The translations under genes and the position numbers were made by a program. A model generated the notes under the pieces. It saw only the letters and a program-made list of their open reading frames with translations. It searched no databases and had not been told where the DNA came from. From Antedon mediterranea (taxonomy: Eukaryota > Echinodermata > Crinoidea > Comatulida > Antedonidae), in contig NC_092672.1 of assembly GCF_964355755.1 (NCBI RefSeq), positions 9,358,501-9,422,500 on the forward strand: a DNA stretch of 64,000 nucleotides, written 5' to 3'. Within the stretch, counting starts at the first letter, position 1; each line of letters opens with the position of its first letter. This document shows positions 33,901 to 44,930 of this stretch, piece by piece.

Positions 33901-36708
33901 GTTTCCCTGTCTATTATTGTAAACAAAAATTACAGAATAAACAAATCCAAAAATGGAGGAATATATTCCTGTGCAGGAATGATGTCTCAGAGTAATACTA
34001 TAGTGTATTTGCGTGGATTAATGTATTAATGTCTGCGGATAAATATACACTTTGGCAATCATAGTTAGTAAACACTTTCAAATCATTCCCGGACATCCGA
34101 ATGTTTACACATAGCGTAAACACTTTAAACGCACTATTTACATTCTGAACGCGTCGCACACGTCGACATAAACGCGCCACATAGCCACATTTTTTACATA
34201 GTGTATAATTTTGTGCTTGTTTTACATTCAATTTATAATGTTATCAAATAGAAACCAGCTGATTGTGCATTTATCACTTATTGGTTGACAGATTTCCATG
34301 TTGGTATTGGTGTTGAAGGAGGGCGCAAATCTCAACCTACTCGAGGAAATTGTTCTAGGCGTCGGTATTCCGCTTGGTTTAATATGGAACGTGCTTGGAT
34401 ATGTATCAGTGAGTAATAGCATACACCAAACTTTATCTTTGCATCAAAAACCTCAATTTTATAAATTTGAAATCAAAATAATCTATACAAATCTGATGCT
34501 GAGCAAATTAAGTTAGAAGGTAGAACATCATGCGGGTTTTTCTATTTGAAGCTCAAGAGATAAGAAGATAAATATAACTTTGGGTCGAATTAAAAATAAA
34601 TAATTCTTAAATATTTCTAAGTAACTTTACTGAGTGACATGCGAAACAGCTGTGAATTACAGTGAGGGAAGGGGTAATCCCATGGGTCAGTTTACAGGCC
34701 ATCTTCTTATTCTTTCAAAGGCACTATTTTTAGATTTAACAAGACGACATGAGGTCTAAAATTGGCATAGATACCATCTTTTATGAAAGTTCAATGTGAC
34801 ATGAATTCATGTGTAATGACCTAACTAATCTGTATCTTATTTATACATACATTATCTTTTCATGCTTATTATTATCTGCCTGTATGATAAAGATCCATAC
34901 AGTAGATATACTATAGAACTAAAACGTCAAACTTGGCGACAGTAAAGTGATGACAATACCGCAAAATGGCTGCCATTGCATTAAATAAAAAAGCCCAAAT
35001 TAGGTCATTTTTACAATTACAAAATATATTTATCAAATATTTAAGTGAGGATATTAAAGTTTCAGGGGAGTAGTAAGTCATCATAGGTTAGGTCATAATG
35101 GGCATTTGTCCAACAAACTCGATCGCATCTACCAGTTGAACTTCTAAATTTTAACACGATTAATTATCTACTTATATGTTTGTGTGCTAATAAGAGTTAT
35201 TTTATAATACTTAGGTTTGGAGAGAGAGTAAACCATTAGTAGTCTTCTATTTATCAACAAGCTGGATATTCCCTGCATATATTTTGTATAAATACATTGA
35301 TGTAAGTATATTGAATGTCTGCATCATTACAAATTGCTACAAACATATACAGATGTAATGTTATAGATTAACTTTATCAGCACAAAGTCTTTTGTGATTT
35401 AGGTCCGACCAAGAATGTTCTAAAATTGTCATGGATCATAGATATTTGCCGCCATATTCTACCTTCTTAAAACTATGCATGCTTACTGAACACTGTACAT
35501 CCATTTTTAGTTCAAGTTTATAAATACAGTAGTCGTTTTGTTACAACATTATTATATTATTGCACCTAGTTTGATCAAGTAAAGTAAAGTGCATGATGTA
35601 TGAGTGTTCACTGACTAGTGTCACAAAGTAAAAAGTAGGCCTACTATAAAATACATCGGTAAAATGTGGTACGGTACTTTTATTGGGGAAATGTGTTTTG
35701 ATGAATAACAACATTATACAAGAATCATACAACATATCAATACGATTATAATTTAATCTTTGACTTTTCATAGATTGGCTTTAACTGGGTTAGTGAAGCT
35801 TCTAAGCTTCTCCCTACATGCATCATCATCTGCGGGACGTTAGCTCTCATCATTCGGTTGTGGATAGTAGGCATCATCGGTTACCTGTACAGACATTTTG
35901 GTCATGACTTAGGCAATAAAGGTATATTAGGGTCATTTGCACCAATTTGAACACTAAATATTGCATTGTAGTAAGGCCTAATCCCAAGAATTCAGTTTAA
36001 ACCAATTGAATAGGCAGCCCTTTCTATAAAGTTGTTAAGCCGGTATGTAGGCCGCCTACTAAACTTAGGTGATGTATCATGAAACTTACGATCACAGAAG
36101 AGAACTGAAGGTGTAGTTTATTCCTTCCACAAAATACTAATAAGTTAAATCTACTCCAATCGAATAATCTAAACAAATTTAATCTGCAATCATATTTCAA
36201 TCTTATCTACTCCAATTTAATCGAATCGAATGCAATCTAAAATCGAATCCAATCTGCTTTAATGTGAATTCAATCTAACCTATTCAAATCCAATTTACTC
36301 TAATCTAATCTAATCCAATCTGGTTTAATACAAATCCAGTCGAACCTATATCGAATTTATCAAATCCAAACCTAATATAATGTATTTCTTTTAGTTTTTG
36401 GAAGTGGTGAGCAATGGCGAAATTCAAGCATTGAAATAAAACAATTTAGACCAAAATCCACTTCACGCCTAAGTAGCGTTCGCTTGAAAACATGGCCGCC
36501 AAAATTCAAGAAATCTTTAAAAGATAAACGACGGAGTGAAAGAGATTCTATCAAAGAAAGACCCGACAGCTCGTCATCACGTGACAGGTCTTCGCACGCA
36601 GAAACGTCATCGCAAGTCGGACTAATAATGGAGAAGAAAGCAGTCAAGAAAAATGAAAAGAAAAATTCATTATCTTTAAGCTTTAAAATTTCAAAGTCAG
36701 AGAATTGA
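27759..36708 (+). CDS. Multi-pass membrane protein of uncharacterised family (9 exons, complete)
   Basis: Joining 27759-27938, 31558-31717, 32057-32259, 32471-32597, 33663-33721, 34292-34408, 35215-35301, 35774-35921 and 36395-36708 gives a complete 464-aa protein, all junctions GT-AG and in phase. The cytosolic-looking N-terminus has a repeated RPATFGDFGIDV / RPVTFADFGVNV motif (about 18-52). It is followed by about seven or eight hydrophobic segments (roughly 72-95, 99-140, 147-168, 183-200, 256-282, 289-309, 320-350) and a hydrophilic, basic, serine-rich tail (about 365-464). It reminds me of the DUF7789 type of metazoan membrane proteins, but that is from memory and tentative; no function can be assigned. 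ATG 27759 (ATGGAG) is the first ATG of the open frame. AATAAA at 36762-36767 lies 54 nt after the stop. Confidence 0.88.
28950..29972 (-). pseudogene. Decayed non-LTR retrotransposon (LINE) reverse transcriptase fragment
   Basis: On the minus strand, GVRQGGVTSPHLYNMYI (29815-29765 region) and NLLYADDMVLIS (29690-29655 region) are reverse transcriptase motifs, including the YADD catalytic box. A downstream open segment (29332-29048) ends with YCATLWCNY, CYNNGLRMLLQWP and FYELLRKSIYGLMGRL, the usual LINE ORF2 C-terminal region. In-frame stops interrupt the RT part. ATTC/GAAT simple repeats lie at both ends (28.95-28.97 and 29.93-29.96 kb). Family not assigned (CR1/Jockey-like by feel). Confidence 0.8.
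29934..29962. repeat. (ATTC)n microsatellite
   Basis: About seven consecutive ATTC units at the outer edge of the LINE fragment. Confidence 0.9.
31558..31717 (+). CDS. Membrane-protein gene exon 2 (first membrane segments)
   Basis: Residues 61-113. VFVCLSLFTLLFCIGLTI and FTFVLLILVNC are hydrophobic helices separated by ERLLIVDTLSAD. Acceptor TATTTTGCAG, donor GTAAGT. Confidence 0.88.
32057..32259 (+). CDS. Membrane-protein gene exon 3
   Basis: Residues 114-181. Two long hydrophobic helices, around YIVIIEFCICFLLVFCVYYV and FVFSTMILLVLVVCIV, with the loop LKEHPWE between. Acceptor TTTATAG, donor GTATGT. Confidence 0.88.
32471..32597 (+). CDS. Membrane-protein gene exon 4
   Basis: Residues 182-223. 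VRLVLISCVAPFVVILAAKI helix, then NLIFRTVGANLKLQ. Acceptor CCATATAG, donor GTAAGT. Confidence 0.88.
32598..33662. other. Intron 4 of the membrane-protein gene
   Basis: Holds a degenerate CGTTGCGT MITE (32.74-32.88 kb). The plus-strand open frame near 33513 merely reads into exon 5 from intron sequence. Nothing else recognised. Confidence 0.55.
32738..32882 (-). mobile_element. CGTTGCGT MITE, copy C (degenerate)
   Basis: Starts AAACTAGGACGCAGCGTAAC and ends GCGTTGCGTACCCAAGTAGAATCCAAGCTT, matching the ends of copies A/B, but only about 145 bp. Confidence 0.55.
33663..33721 (+). CDS. Membrane-protein gene exon 5
   Basis: 59-nt exon, residues 224-243 (MYLFADLQKFDLQLQ). Acceptor TTTGTTTTCAG, donor GTGAGC. 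Confidence 0.85.
34292..34408 (+). CDS. Membrane-protein gene exon 6
   Basis: Residues 244-282, ISMLVLVLKEG then IVLGVGIPLGLIWNVLGYVS. Acceptor GGTTGACAG, donor GTGAGT. Confidence 0.88.
34409..35214. other. Intron 6 of the membrane-protein gene
   Basis: AT-rich intron of about 800 bp; nothing recognised in it. Confidence 0.5.
35215..35301 (+). CDS. Membrane-protein gene exon 7
   Basis: Residues 283-311, VWRESKPLVVFYLSTSW followed by IFPAYILYKYID. Acceptor ATAATACTTAG, donor GTAAGT. Confidence 0.88.
35774..35921 (+). CDS. Membrane-protein gene exon 8
   Basis: Residues 312-360, last hydrophobic stretch (LLPTCIIICGTLALII, WIVGIIGYLY) ending RHFGHDLGNK. Acceptor CTTTTCATAG, donor GTATAT. Confidence 0.88.
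36150..36370. repeat. Degenerate (AATCTAATCC)-like repeat
   Basis: About 20 imperfect units of AATCTAATCC/AATCGAATCC just before the last exon of the membrane-protein gene. It makes the intron's 3' side pyrimidine-rich. Confidence 0.75.
36395..36708 (+). CDS. Membrane-protein gene exon 9 (basic tail, stop)
   Basis: Residues 361-464, VFGSGEQW then a lysine/arginine/serine-rich tail with SSSSRDRSSHAETSS, ending TGA at 36706. Acceptor TTTCTTTTAG. The open frame on the opposite strand is a shadow. Confidence 0.85.
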
Positions 36709-36761
36709 ACTATGAATGACATACCGAGTCTATTTTAAGTCATTGTTAATGTACACTCATG

Positions 36762-36767
36762 AATAAA
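36762..36767 (+). terminator. Polyadenylation signal AATAAA
   Basis: First AATAAA after the stop codon of the membrane-protein gene, 54 nt downstream. Confidence 0.65.
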
Positions 36768-38970
36768 GTGTTGTATTTATATAATTGTATTATTATGACG
36801 AGTATACACTGTAAACATGACTGATCTGAAATATGACGTCATGTAAAATGCAGATAATATCAAGCGTATGAGTTGCGCTTAATCACATGTCACGTGTGAC
36901 TAAATAATTGTAAAAAGAAAACTTGTATAAATAATTTTAAAAACCTGTTTTGAAAAGTTCTAAAGTAGTGATTATTTTTTCTACTATTTTTTATGAAAAA
37001 GTTTTATCGAAATGCTCAAAATGGTATAGGGTAATAATACTATTTATTAAGGAAATTCACACAACATAATAGCCACAAGAGGGAAAGATTTTTAAAAATT
37101 TAAAATTTATCGTAACAAAATCTGTCAAATTTATAACGGATCTAGAAGGCAGTTTGCCAACAATGTTGTATGACATATGAACCAAACGATATCTAGACCG
37201 AACCTCGTACCTTTTAAAGGGGGGTAAAATGCACGTAAACGAATTGAAAAAAAATTCTATTTTATCGGTAGCTATTTTAAGTTGGAATATTTGAATTAAG
37301 CCTATAGCTAAGTTCTTCTGAAATATCAAGCATACAATGGTGTATTATTATATTTTATATTATATCTTTTTTCGCCATATAAAAAAACAAAAGCAAACAT
37401 ACAAAGAGAACAAATATTGATTTATTTCTTTCTTGTCTAATAAAATTTAAATAATTTAATTTTAATTTGTGATCTTTAAATTAACAGTTATAAACACCTT
37501 GCAATGTATTTTTCTATTACAGTACAAAAATTCTTATTTAATTGTAAGATATTTTTAATAAAAATCGAGAAACATTTACAATTGAACTTATTGGCTTATG
37601 TGTTGCGTCTGTCACGAATTTTTCTGAAAGCAGAGTGAAAGTTATAAAAACGTATTTGAAATGACTCGTCGTGTGTTTGTGGCGTTGTGGTTATTGTATG
37701 TTGGTGCCTGGTGAATGTAATTATTGAGTTACATTTGAATCCGCCTACTTGGATCCAATGTTAGCGGTCAAAATTATGTTAACGCTGGCTCATGTTTGTT
37801 TACTATAAACATGTTTGCTACTGCACGCAGTATATATGGCTGCAGTCGCGTGCTCAAATTTGAGTTGTTGTGTTTACCGACCGACATAGTCAGATGTAGA
37901 GTCACGTTGCACGCGACTAAAAAAGTGAGTAGTGTATAGGCCTAACACACACACAAAATCTACATATTCGACACTAACAGTGAAATAACAATAAAATGCA
38001 ACAAAAGAAATAAAACAATATACCAAATTCAATTATATACAAATTGTGGAATAAAGTTCGATAGCGCATCCTTAGATATATATCAATTGGTATTGTTCTT
38101 GTATCTTCGGGGAAGGAAATAAAATGATATAGGGCCTACATTAGTCACCAAATGCAACAATACATAGGGCCTATATAGAGTTTGGAAGAATGGAAAAAAC
38201 AATTTAAACAGGTAGAGGAATTACGGATTAGCATGTATCCAATTTACAATTTAACTATATTCGCTTGTATGTTATAATTACATATACTTTTACTTATAAA
38301 TTTGGTGGCGACTGCGGACAATTTTTGTATATTTAAAATGAATAAATTAGCACTGTGGTAAAGTAAGCCTACACATTTACTCTTAAATCGGGCCTATGTA
38401 AAAATACGTTTAATATATTATTAGCCCACTGCCCTGCTACATTCATGTCCTCCCAATGACATTTAACCTACATTAGGCTACTGATACATCCTTTATCCCG
38501 ATGAACAAGTAACATATGAAAGGGATTGATCAGGAAATTCCTATATTAGAGGTTGGACACTACGTTCCAATAGGATTATTAGCTGTATAATAACCAATTA
38601 GAAATTACCAAAGGGATTTCAAATGAAGGTCAATAATATATGCCCAAGGGATAATAATTCAGTTAATATGGGTTTTGCAACAATTTTTTTCATTTTGTTA
38701 GGAGGCCGCACCGCCAACTTTCGTTATCATTATGCTATCGCAAAATGTTATCAATAAACGGCAGATTGAAAAGAGTTAATTTTAATTTTCAGACCGGGCG
38801 CAATCATCCATTCAAATTAAAAAAACCAATATGATTAACCGTGGAGAAATAAGTTAACTTATTTCTTCATGGTAGATCCGAGATAGTTGTTTAATTGCCT
38901 TGGTAAATAGCGTAATATAATAATACCTTAAAAACAATTCGGCTTATATATGGATTAAAATGAAACTTAC
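36768..38970. other. Gene-poor stretch 3' of the membrane-protein gene
   Basis: AT-rich DNA with one CGCGACT-hairpin repeat (37.84 kb). No convincing exon. A possible 3' acceptor on the minus strand (TCTGCTTTCAG at about 37640) could belong to the candidate transcript described at 38.97-41.56 kb. Confidence 0.45.
37838..37926 (+). repeat. Dispersed CGCGACT-hairpin repeat (copy 2)
   Basis: GCGTGCTCAAATTTGAG...CCGACCGACATAGTCAG...AGAGTCACGTTGCACGCGACT then A-run, same order as the copies at 18.54 and 43.18 kb. Confidence 0.75.
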
Positions 38971-41563
38971 CTACGATCTATCAGATCCTGTGGAGGAAAG
39001 AAATGATACAATAATGTCTTTTCGGATTCTATGTTTACCCCTAGGATGTGTTGGCCTTCGAATGTAGGAAGTCCCTATAATGGCAAGAAACAACTGAACA
39101 GTCCAAGATAAATGATTATTAATTAAAGGTAGTTTTTAATTAGTGTGTTTATTTAAAGGAACACACGTTGCTTAACACCATACAGGATGTTTTTAATTGA
39201 TCAATTTAATTATATAATGTATTTTAAGTAGGGCCACATTGACAATATTGTGATAAAGTTGACAGACAATCATTAATTTTAAATAATGACCTACAACAAT
39301 GGACGTTTTTGCTTTCATTTTATTGAAAAAAATATACCATAGCGTATGGAATCAATGTTTCTACCAACTTTGATACGAAACGAAATTTCTAGGATTAATT
39401 AAGAGGAAAGAGGACCATAAAAAAAAATTTGAAGTTGAAAGACAATCATTAATTTTTAATTGTCAATAACTAATTATGTAACTATATTTAATTAGTTAAC
39501 AGGGTTACATGAGGTGGTTAAAATCAGTACCGAGATTCTAACCAACCTTATATACCATCTAGTAGGCCTAAACATTCTAGAAATAACGCGCGATTTACCG
39601 AATTTTTCCCTTACGTAAATTTATATATAGATGAACTACAACAAATAATTGAAATTTCCATTATTTGGACAATTGTTGAATATGTTTATTAAAAAAAATA
39701 CCATAGCGTATAGAACCAATGTTTCTACCAACTTTCAAACAAAACAACATTTCTGGGAATAATTAAGAATAAAGAAGGCCATAGAAACAATTATGAAGTT
39801 GATAAACAATCATTAATTTTTAATAATGACCTACAACAAATAATGGAAATTGTTGAATAGGTTTATTGAAATAAATATACCATAGCGTATGGAACCAATG
39901 TTTTTTAACCAACTTTGATACGAAACAACATTTCTGGGAATAATTAAGAGGAAAGAGGACCATAACAAAATTATAAAATTGATAGACAATCATTAATTTT
40001 TAATAATGACCTACAACAAATAATTGTTAAAGGTTTATTGAAAAAATATACCATAGCGTATGGAACCAATGTTTTAGCTTTCATACGAAACTAAATTTCT
40101 GAGAATAATAAAGAGAAAAGAGGACCATAAAAAAATCATCATATCATCATTTGTCATCTTGACATCCACATTACTCATCTACCAACAGCTAAATGTTTCA
40201 ATACATCGGGTGTGGCAACTTCGCAGTGATAGGAAATTCCTGGTACTTGAAAACAAATGAAACTAGAACAATAATGTGACACTTCTACTACGAGTAAATT
40301 CTACTATCGATTTATATTAATTGTCAACTATCTTCAGTGATACGGAATGCTCAACAACATAGAGCAATGGATAAAGTCTACAGGAAATGGTGCATTCTGT
40401 ATTCCGGGCCAAGACACACGACTTTAAAGTCATATGCAAATGGTTATTTGGAAAAGGTATTTGAAGAAAAAAAAACCCGAAATCGTGTGAACATAAGACA
40501 ATTTAGAATTTTCCTCTGTTATTTTTAATTCAATTTCTGATATTCATGCCACAAGGCTCCAACGCGTTCAAAATAAGTTTGTTAGGTTTCTTTGTAAACG
40601 TATTAATGTTGTTAATTGTCTTGACCCTCTTAAGATTAGAAGTGTGTCTGATTTAATGTTTCTTTATAAGAATGTCAATTGTTTGTTTAGTTGCAACTGT
40701 TACTCTCTTTTCAGTTTACATGCTCCTTCTCGTAAAACTAGAGTCAAGTCCACTTTATATGTTCCGTTTAATAGAGTAAATGTTTCGAAAAGGGGGTTTC
40801 AGACACGCTTGCCTTCCTTGTATAACCACTTAAGTGAGTCTAATGTTAATGTTGATATGTTTTTCAATAGTTATTCTTCATTCAAGACTCATTGTATTCT
40901 TTATTTTAATAATTGTGCTCAATAGGCTAATTTCTACTATTTACTTATTTATTTAAGTTTGCTTCATATATAGAGTATTTATTGATTTATTGTTTCTGTT
41001 TTCTGTTTTCTGTTTCATACCTTCAAGTGGCAACTTTCGTTGCTGTAGGTTTTGATGAAATTTAAAAAAGATTAGTTCACACTGTAAAGATATAAAACTA
41101 AATGTAAAACGGTTCATTGTAACGTCAATTTAACGTACGTAAACGACGGAAAAGATGAAGAAATCCGCAAAAGTTCTAGATCTGGTATGTTTAAGATAGA
41201 TTATTCATTTATGTTGGAATAGCTTTGATTGTCATCACAGACAGACAGTGTCCTGGATGTATATACGCTTCTGACAAGTTTTGAACCATCACCCAGTAGT
41301 GTTTGAAAGAGCTCTGGTAATTATATTCAGGTAGTACGTAATTAATTAGCAATTTAACTAAGATAAAAATCTACTTTATTCTGACTCAACACTTCAATCA
41401 AATATAAAAACAACAAGAATACAAATTCAGGGCGCTTGTTCTAAGTCATGTTATAATCCATTAATACCAAATTGATACTTATTTACCCTAAATATTATGA
41501 TCACTGTTATATCTCAAAATCTTTGGCGTTAATTACAACGCTCGAAAATCAGCACTTACTCAT
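38971..41563 (-). CDS. Candidate small spliced gene or lncRNA on the minus strand (56 codons)
   Basis: Three segments join in phase: ATGA at 41563-41560 before a GTAAGT donor, 40245-40183 (acceptor TTGTTTTCAAG, donor GTAGAT) and 39074-38971 (acceptor GCCATTATAG, donor GTAAGT). The result is 56 codons ending in TAG exactly at the last donor. It starts MIPGISYHCEVATPD and ends IVSFLSSTGSDRS. Upstream lies promoter-like DNA (NRF1, CRE, TATA). The product is not recognised, the initiating exon contributes only four coding bases, and chance splice sites are common in AT-rich DNA. A noncoding transcript or coincidence is as likely as a coding gene. Confidence 0.22.
39236..40131. repeat. Tandem array of about 175-bp units
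   Basis: Four to five imperfect direct copies, each with GACAATCATTAATTTTTAAT, ATGACCTACAACAA, TTTATTGAAAAAAATATACC, CATAGCGTATGGAACCAATG and AAGAGGACCATAA in the same order. CATAGCGTA recurs near 39338, 39703, 39881 and 40052. The second copy is partly rearranged. Confidence 0.85.
40531..40925 (+). pseudogene. LINE ORF2 C-terminal fragment
   Basis: Open for about 130 codons to TAG at 40923: ISDIHATRLQRVQNKFVRFL, CLDPLKIRSVSDLMFLYK, FSLHAPSRKTRVKSTLYVP, RGFQTRLPSLYNHLSE. This pattern is the region after the reverse transcriptase in Jockey/RTE-like retrotransposons. The reverse transcriptase itself is absent, so this is a 5'-truncated insertion. Confidence 0.78.
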
Positions 41564-41735
41564 CCACAACACCGGCTGATGTCCGCGTGTAAACCTGGAG
41601 GCTTGTATTGCTCAGACCTAGAGCCTAGACCAACAGTCGCCGAATGGTCATCCGACTGACTATATACAAATATTACAATATTGATAAATATTTGTATTGT
41701 ATTCACACCGTTGACTCACGCGTAAACGTCACAAG

Positions 41736-41880
41736 CCGTACCATTATATATTCTCATCATTTGTGCGCGTGCGCACACATGCCGTACATTATCGCGCGGC
41801 CTGTGTATGACGTCACTGACTTCATTATCAAAATCGATATTTCGTTTCTACGACGCACTACGCGGCTACGTAGCTATTAG
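41736..41880 (-). promoter_or_regulatory. Promoter-like CpG-rich segment with NRF1 and CRE motifs
   Basis: TGCGCGTGCGCA (41764-41775) fits the NRF1 palindrome and TGACGTCA (41808-41815) is a perfect CRE. TATATAA on the minus strand (41750-41744) lies downstream of both. CpG density is far above the surroundings. The direction (minus) is inferred from the TATA position. Confidence 0.4.
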
Positions 41881-43175
41881 GTCTAACAGTCAATTTGGGT
41901 ACGATCATGTTCTGAGTGAGCGCAGAATGTCATTGAAATTTGAATCAGAAGATATGGTATGATGTTACGTTGCCTACACGAAACGTATGCGCATAAAACC
42001 AGGTATTCAATCCAGGTTTAGTCGCTTACAGAAAACAGTAGGCTTAAAATTAATACAGGTATAACTTTCGCTTAATTTAGTCTATCTGAAATAAATAGAT
42101 ATTGACTTGATATTTGAGTATGGTCTATCTTGTTTGCCCTTGACTAGAACATCTGAAACTTGACAGCATTTTTAATAAAGATGATACATAACATTCACCT
42201 AAGACTAGTTGAAAATAATTATACGGAGAGGTTGAGGTCTGGTCAGTTTCAAAAACTAAGTTTTAAGTTTCCGTGATATGCTATACATATTACAGTGTTT
42301 TAAGAAAATTCTATACATAGACCATACACGATTTAGTGCCGTATATTTTCATTTCCGTTTTTCTTATGATGTTTGCAGATATATTTATATATCATAGAAT
42401 TAATTATTTCATTTCATGTGTCTTGAATTGCCGGACAAGAGGACATTGATATTATTATTTATTAACATTATTACATAGACCGGTGGTTGTGCACGAGGAA
42501 ATATACTTTAGCAATATATGAAAAATATGAAGGATTTAATTATAATGATACCATCCACAAATGCACATAAAGTAGAAGCATAAAACATTTAAAAATAAAT
42601 AATCTCATTTTTGTTATTACATAATAATGTATCTTATGAGAATAAAATTGAATTGAATTGAATTGAACAACTTATACATTGGAATAAATAAAGATAATAA
42701 AACAACTAAATAATGGTATGATTAACCAAGGTCTTAGATATATCACTTTATAATTATATCAAATAAAATATTATTATATTTCTTATGAAATAGTCTCTCC
42801 ATCTAAAAAAAATAAAACGTAAAATACCATACTGACAAAAACTCTTTAAACTAAAAATCATTAACTTAAAAGTTAAGTATTTTAATAATATACAATTGGT
42901 TATTGTAAATAGAGGAATTAACACACAAAAAAAGAATGTTAAGAAGTAGGGCCTAAATACTTTGTATTAATGTTTAAGTATTTCAGAAAACAAAAATACA
43001 AAATTAATGCCAATGCTGTATGTTATGATAATAAGGTTAAAATTATGACATTAATAAGGGAAAAACAGAAAATAATGAAAAAAGGTAGAAAATGTTTAGA
43101 AATTATGTAATGAAACATTGAATGAAAAAAGGTGGTAGTGAGCCACAAAAGATAAACAAGGCCAACAGCCATAAG

Positions 43176-43258
43176 TCGCGTGCTAAAACGCATAGTGATA
43201 CCGGACCGACCGACAGACCGACATAGTGAACTATAGAGTCGCGTCCACGCGACTAAAA
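43176..43258 (+). repeat. Dispersed CGCGACT-hairpin repeat (copy 3)
   Basis: GTCGCGTGCTAAAACGC, CCGACAGACCGACATAGTGA, then AGAGTCGCGTCCACGCGACT, a perfect short hairpin (AGTCGCG/CGCGACT around a 4-nt loop), followed by an A run. Confidence 0.8.
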
Positions 43259-43379
43259 ACGTTAAAAAAAAGTTTAGATCGTTTTGCTACACTTGTTTAC
43301 TAATTCGGTAATGAGTGCAGATGCCACAAATTTAAATACTTTCAAAAAATTATTGGTGTGATTTATTATTTATTTTGTA

Positions 43380-43592
43380 CTCTTATCACAAATGTAATTA
43401 AGGTTTCTGTTCATATATTTTTGTTCTCTAATTTGTTATTTTTAAAATTTGTTATTTTTAAAATTTGTTATTTTTAAATGTGTAATGTACTACTGTTAGT
43501 TGATCACGGCCTTGTAGAAGAACACCTTTATGGTGACACAAGCTTTTCCGTGTTAAAATAAAGTATTTATTATATTATTATTATAAGTCTAA
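43380..43592 (+). repeat. Retroelement 3' end with (TTA)n tail
   Basis: TGTAGAAGAACACCTTTATG, AAGCTTTTCCGTGTTAAAAT and a tail of TTATTA resemble the 3' untranslated end of a non-LTR retrotransposon. No coding part remains. Confidence 0.45.
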
Positions 43593-43680
43593 AAAAGAAA
43601 GTAAAAAAAACCAAAAGCAAATGATAGACCATTATGATTAAAGGAGATGGTATTTAAATAGATTATAAACTACCGCTGGG

Positions 43681-44204
43681 AGAAAGATGTCCTCTATCTA
43701 AACAAAGAACAATGCTACTATAATTGTTATGGCAAAAACAAGTACAAACAACAACAACAAGGTTGTGCCAATGAGTGACAAATGAGGCAAACAATTTCGA
43801 CGAGTAGGCGTCTGTACGCCAATTCAACAAATCCATGGAAGAAAAGAACGAAAAAAGAGCTTATAAAAATCCTTGCTATTGAACCTGTCAAAAGCCAGGA
43901 AAACGAAAAAGAAGAAATTTCAAATAATCTAACTTTTTCTGTAGGAAGATTTCCTCGACCAAAACAAAAGACCAATGCTACTACAATTTTACGGCAAAAA
44001 CAAGTACAAACAACAACAAAAAATATTGTGCCAATGAGTGGCAAAAGAGGCAAACAAATTCGCCGAGTAGGCGTACTGTACGCCAATCCAACAAAACCGA
44101 CATGGAGGAAAAGAACAAAAAAAAGTGCTTTTAAAAAACCTTGCTATTGAACCTGTGAAAAGGCAGGAAAACGAAAAGAAGAAATTACAAATACTGTAAT
44201 CAAA
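43681..44204. repeat. Tandem duplication, 2 x about 262 bp
   Basis: The segment beginning AGAAAGATGTCCTCTATC (43681) recurs beginning AGGAAGATTTCCTCGACC (43943), with ACAAGTACAAACAACAAC, GAGGCAAACAA and CCTTGCTATTGAACCTGT at equal offsets. The 122-codon plus-strand open frame across it contains the two halves in different readings and no known domain, so I treat it as noncoding. Confidence 0.82.
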
Positions 44205-44804
44205 TGTTTTCTGTACTTTTCTTTTTCTTATCTATAATCAAGGTAATACACCGTTACTGAAACTACAACCCTGTCCAACGAAAGAAAATATAGAATTAAA
44301 AAGGTTCATAGGATCTAGCATGTACAAGTTCTTGTTATGTTTGACCTGATTGTCAGCGGATAGTGTGGACAATCAACTTACGATTTGTTGTTACCACCGG
44401 AGGGGTGTCTATAATTTGGAAAAGGAGTGTATACAAATTAGTTAATTAGCGGAGGGGTGTCGCCTGTGTTTCAGATGACCTAGATGATAATGTATTTTAC
44501 TTAAGGTTAACGGATAATAATGATTAACGTATCAAATATTATTTTGTTGTTACCAGTTTTACTTGTAATGGGAAACATCAAAAGCTGTTGGCAATCAGTG
44601 AAGATTTGACCATGATGCCTGTTGTAAAGAAGAAAATTTCTGCTGCTAGAATATTGTTGTTATTGTTAGTGTTGGGTATTAAATTTATATTTTGTTATTC
44701 TTTATTCTTATTTAGTGTAATAATTAAATATTACAAATACGTATACAACGTATAAATATAATAATTCTTAAATAAATATCTTTTGCTTTATTTGTTTCTT
44801 TTTG

Positions 44805-44930
44805 TATATAAATAATAATAATAATATTTATTCGGCAAAAGTTCTTAAAAGTACGTTCTACATTTCATCTTGCCAGGAGCAAGTAATAGGCATGAGCCCA
44901 AACTGCTCTTACTCCATCATTATTATAAAA
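44805..44930 (-). repeat. Retroelement 3' end, minus strand, (ATT)n tail
   Basis: On the minus strand GAACTTTTGCCGAATAAATA followed by (TTA)n at about 44830-44805 looks like a non-LTR retrotransposon 3' terminus. Confidence 0.4.

Noticed and set aside
36372-36722. 116-codon minus-strand frame
   Set aside because: Antisense shadow of the last exon of the membrane-protein gene.
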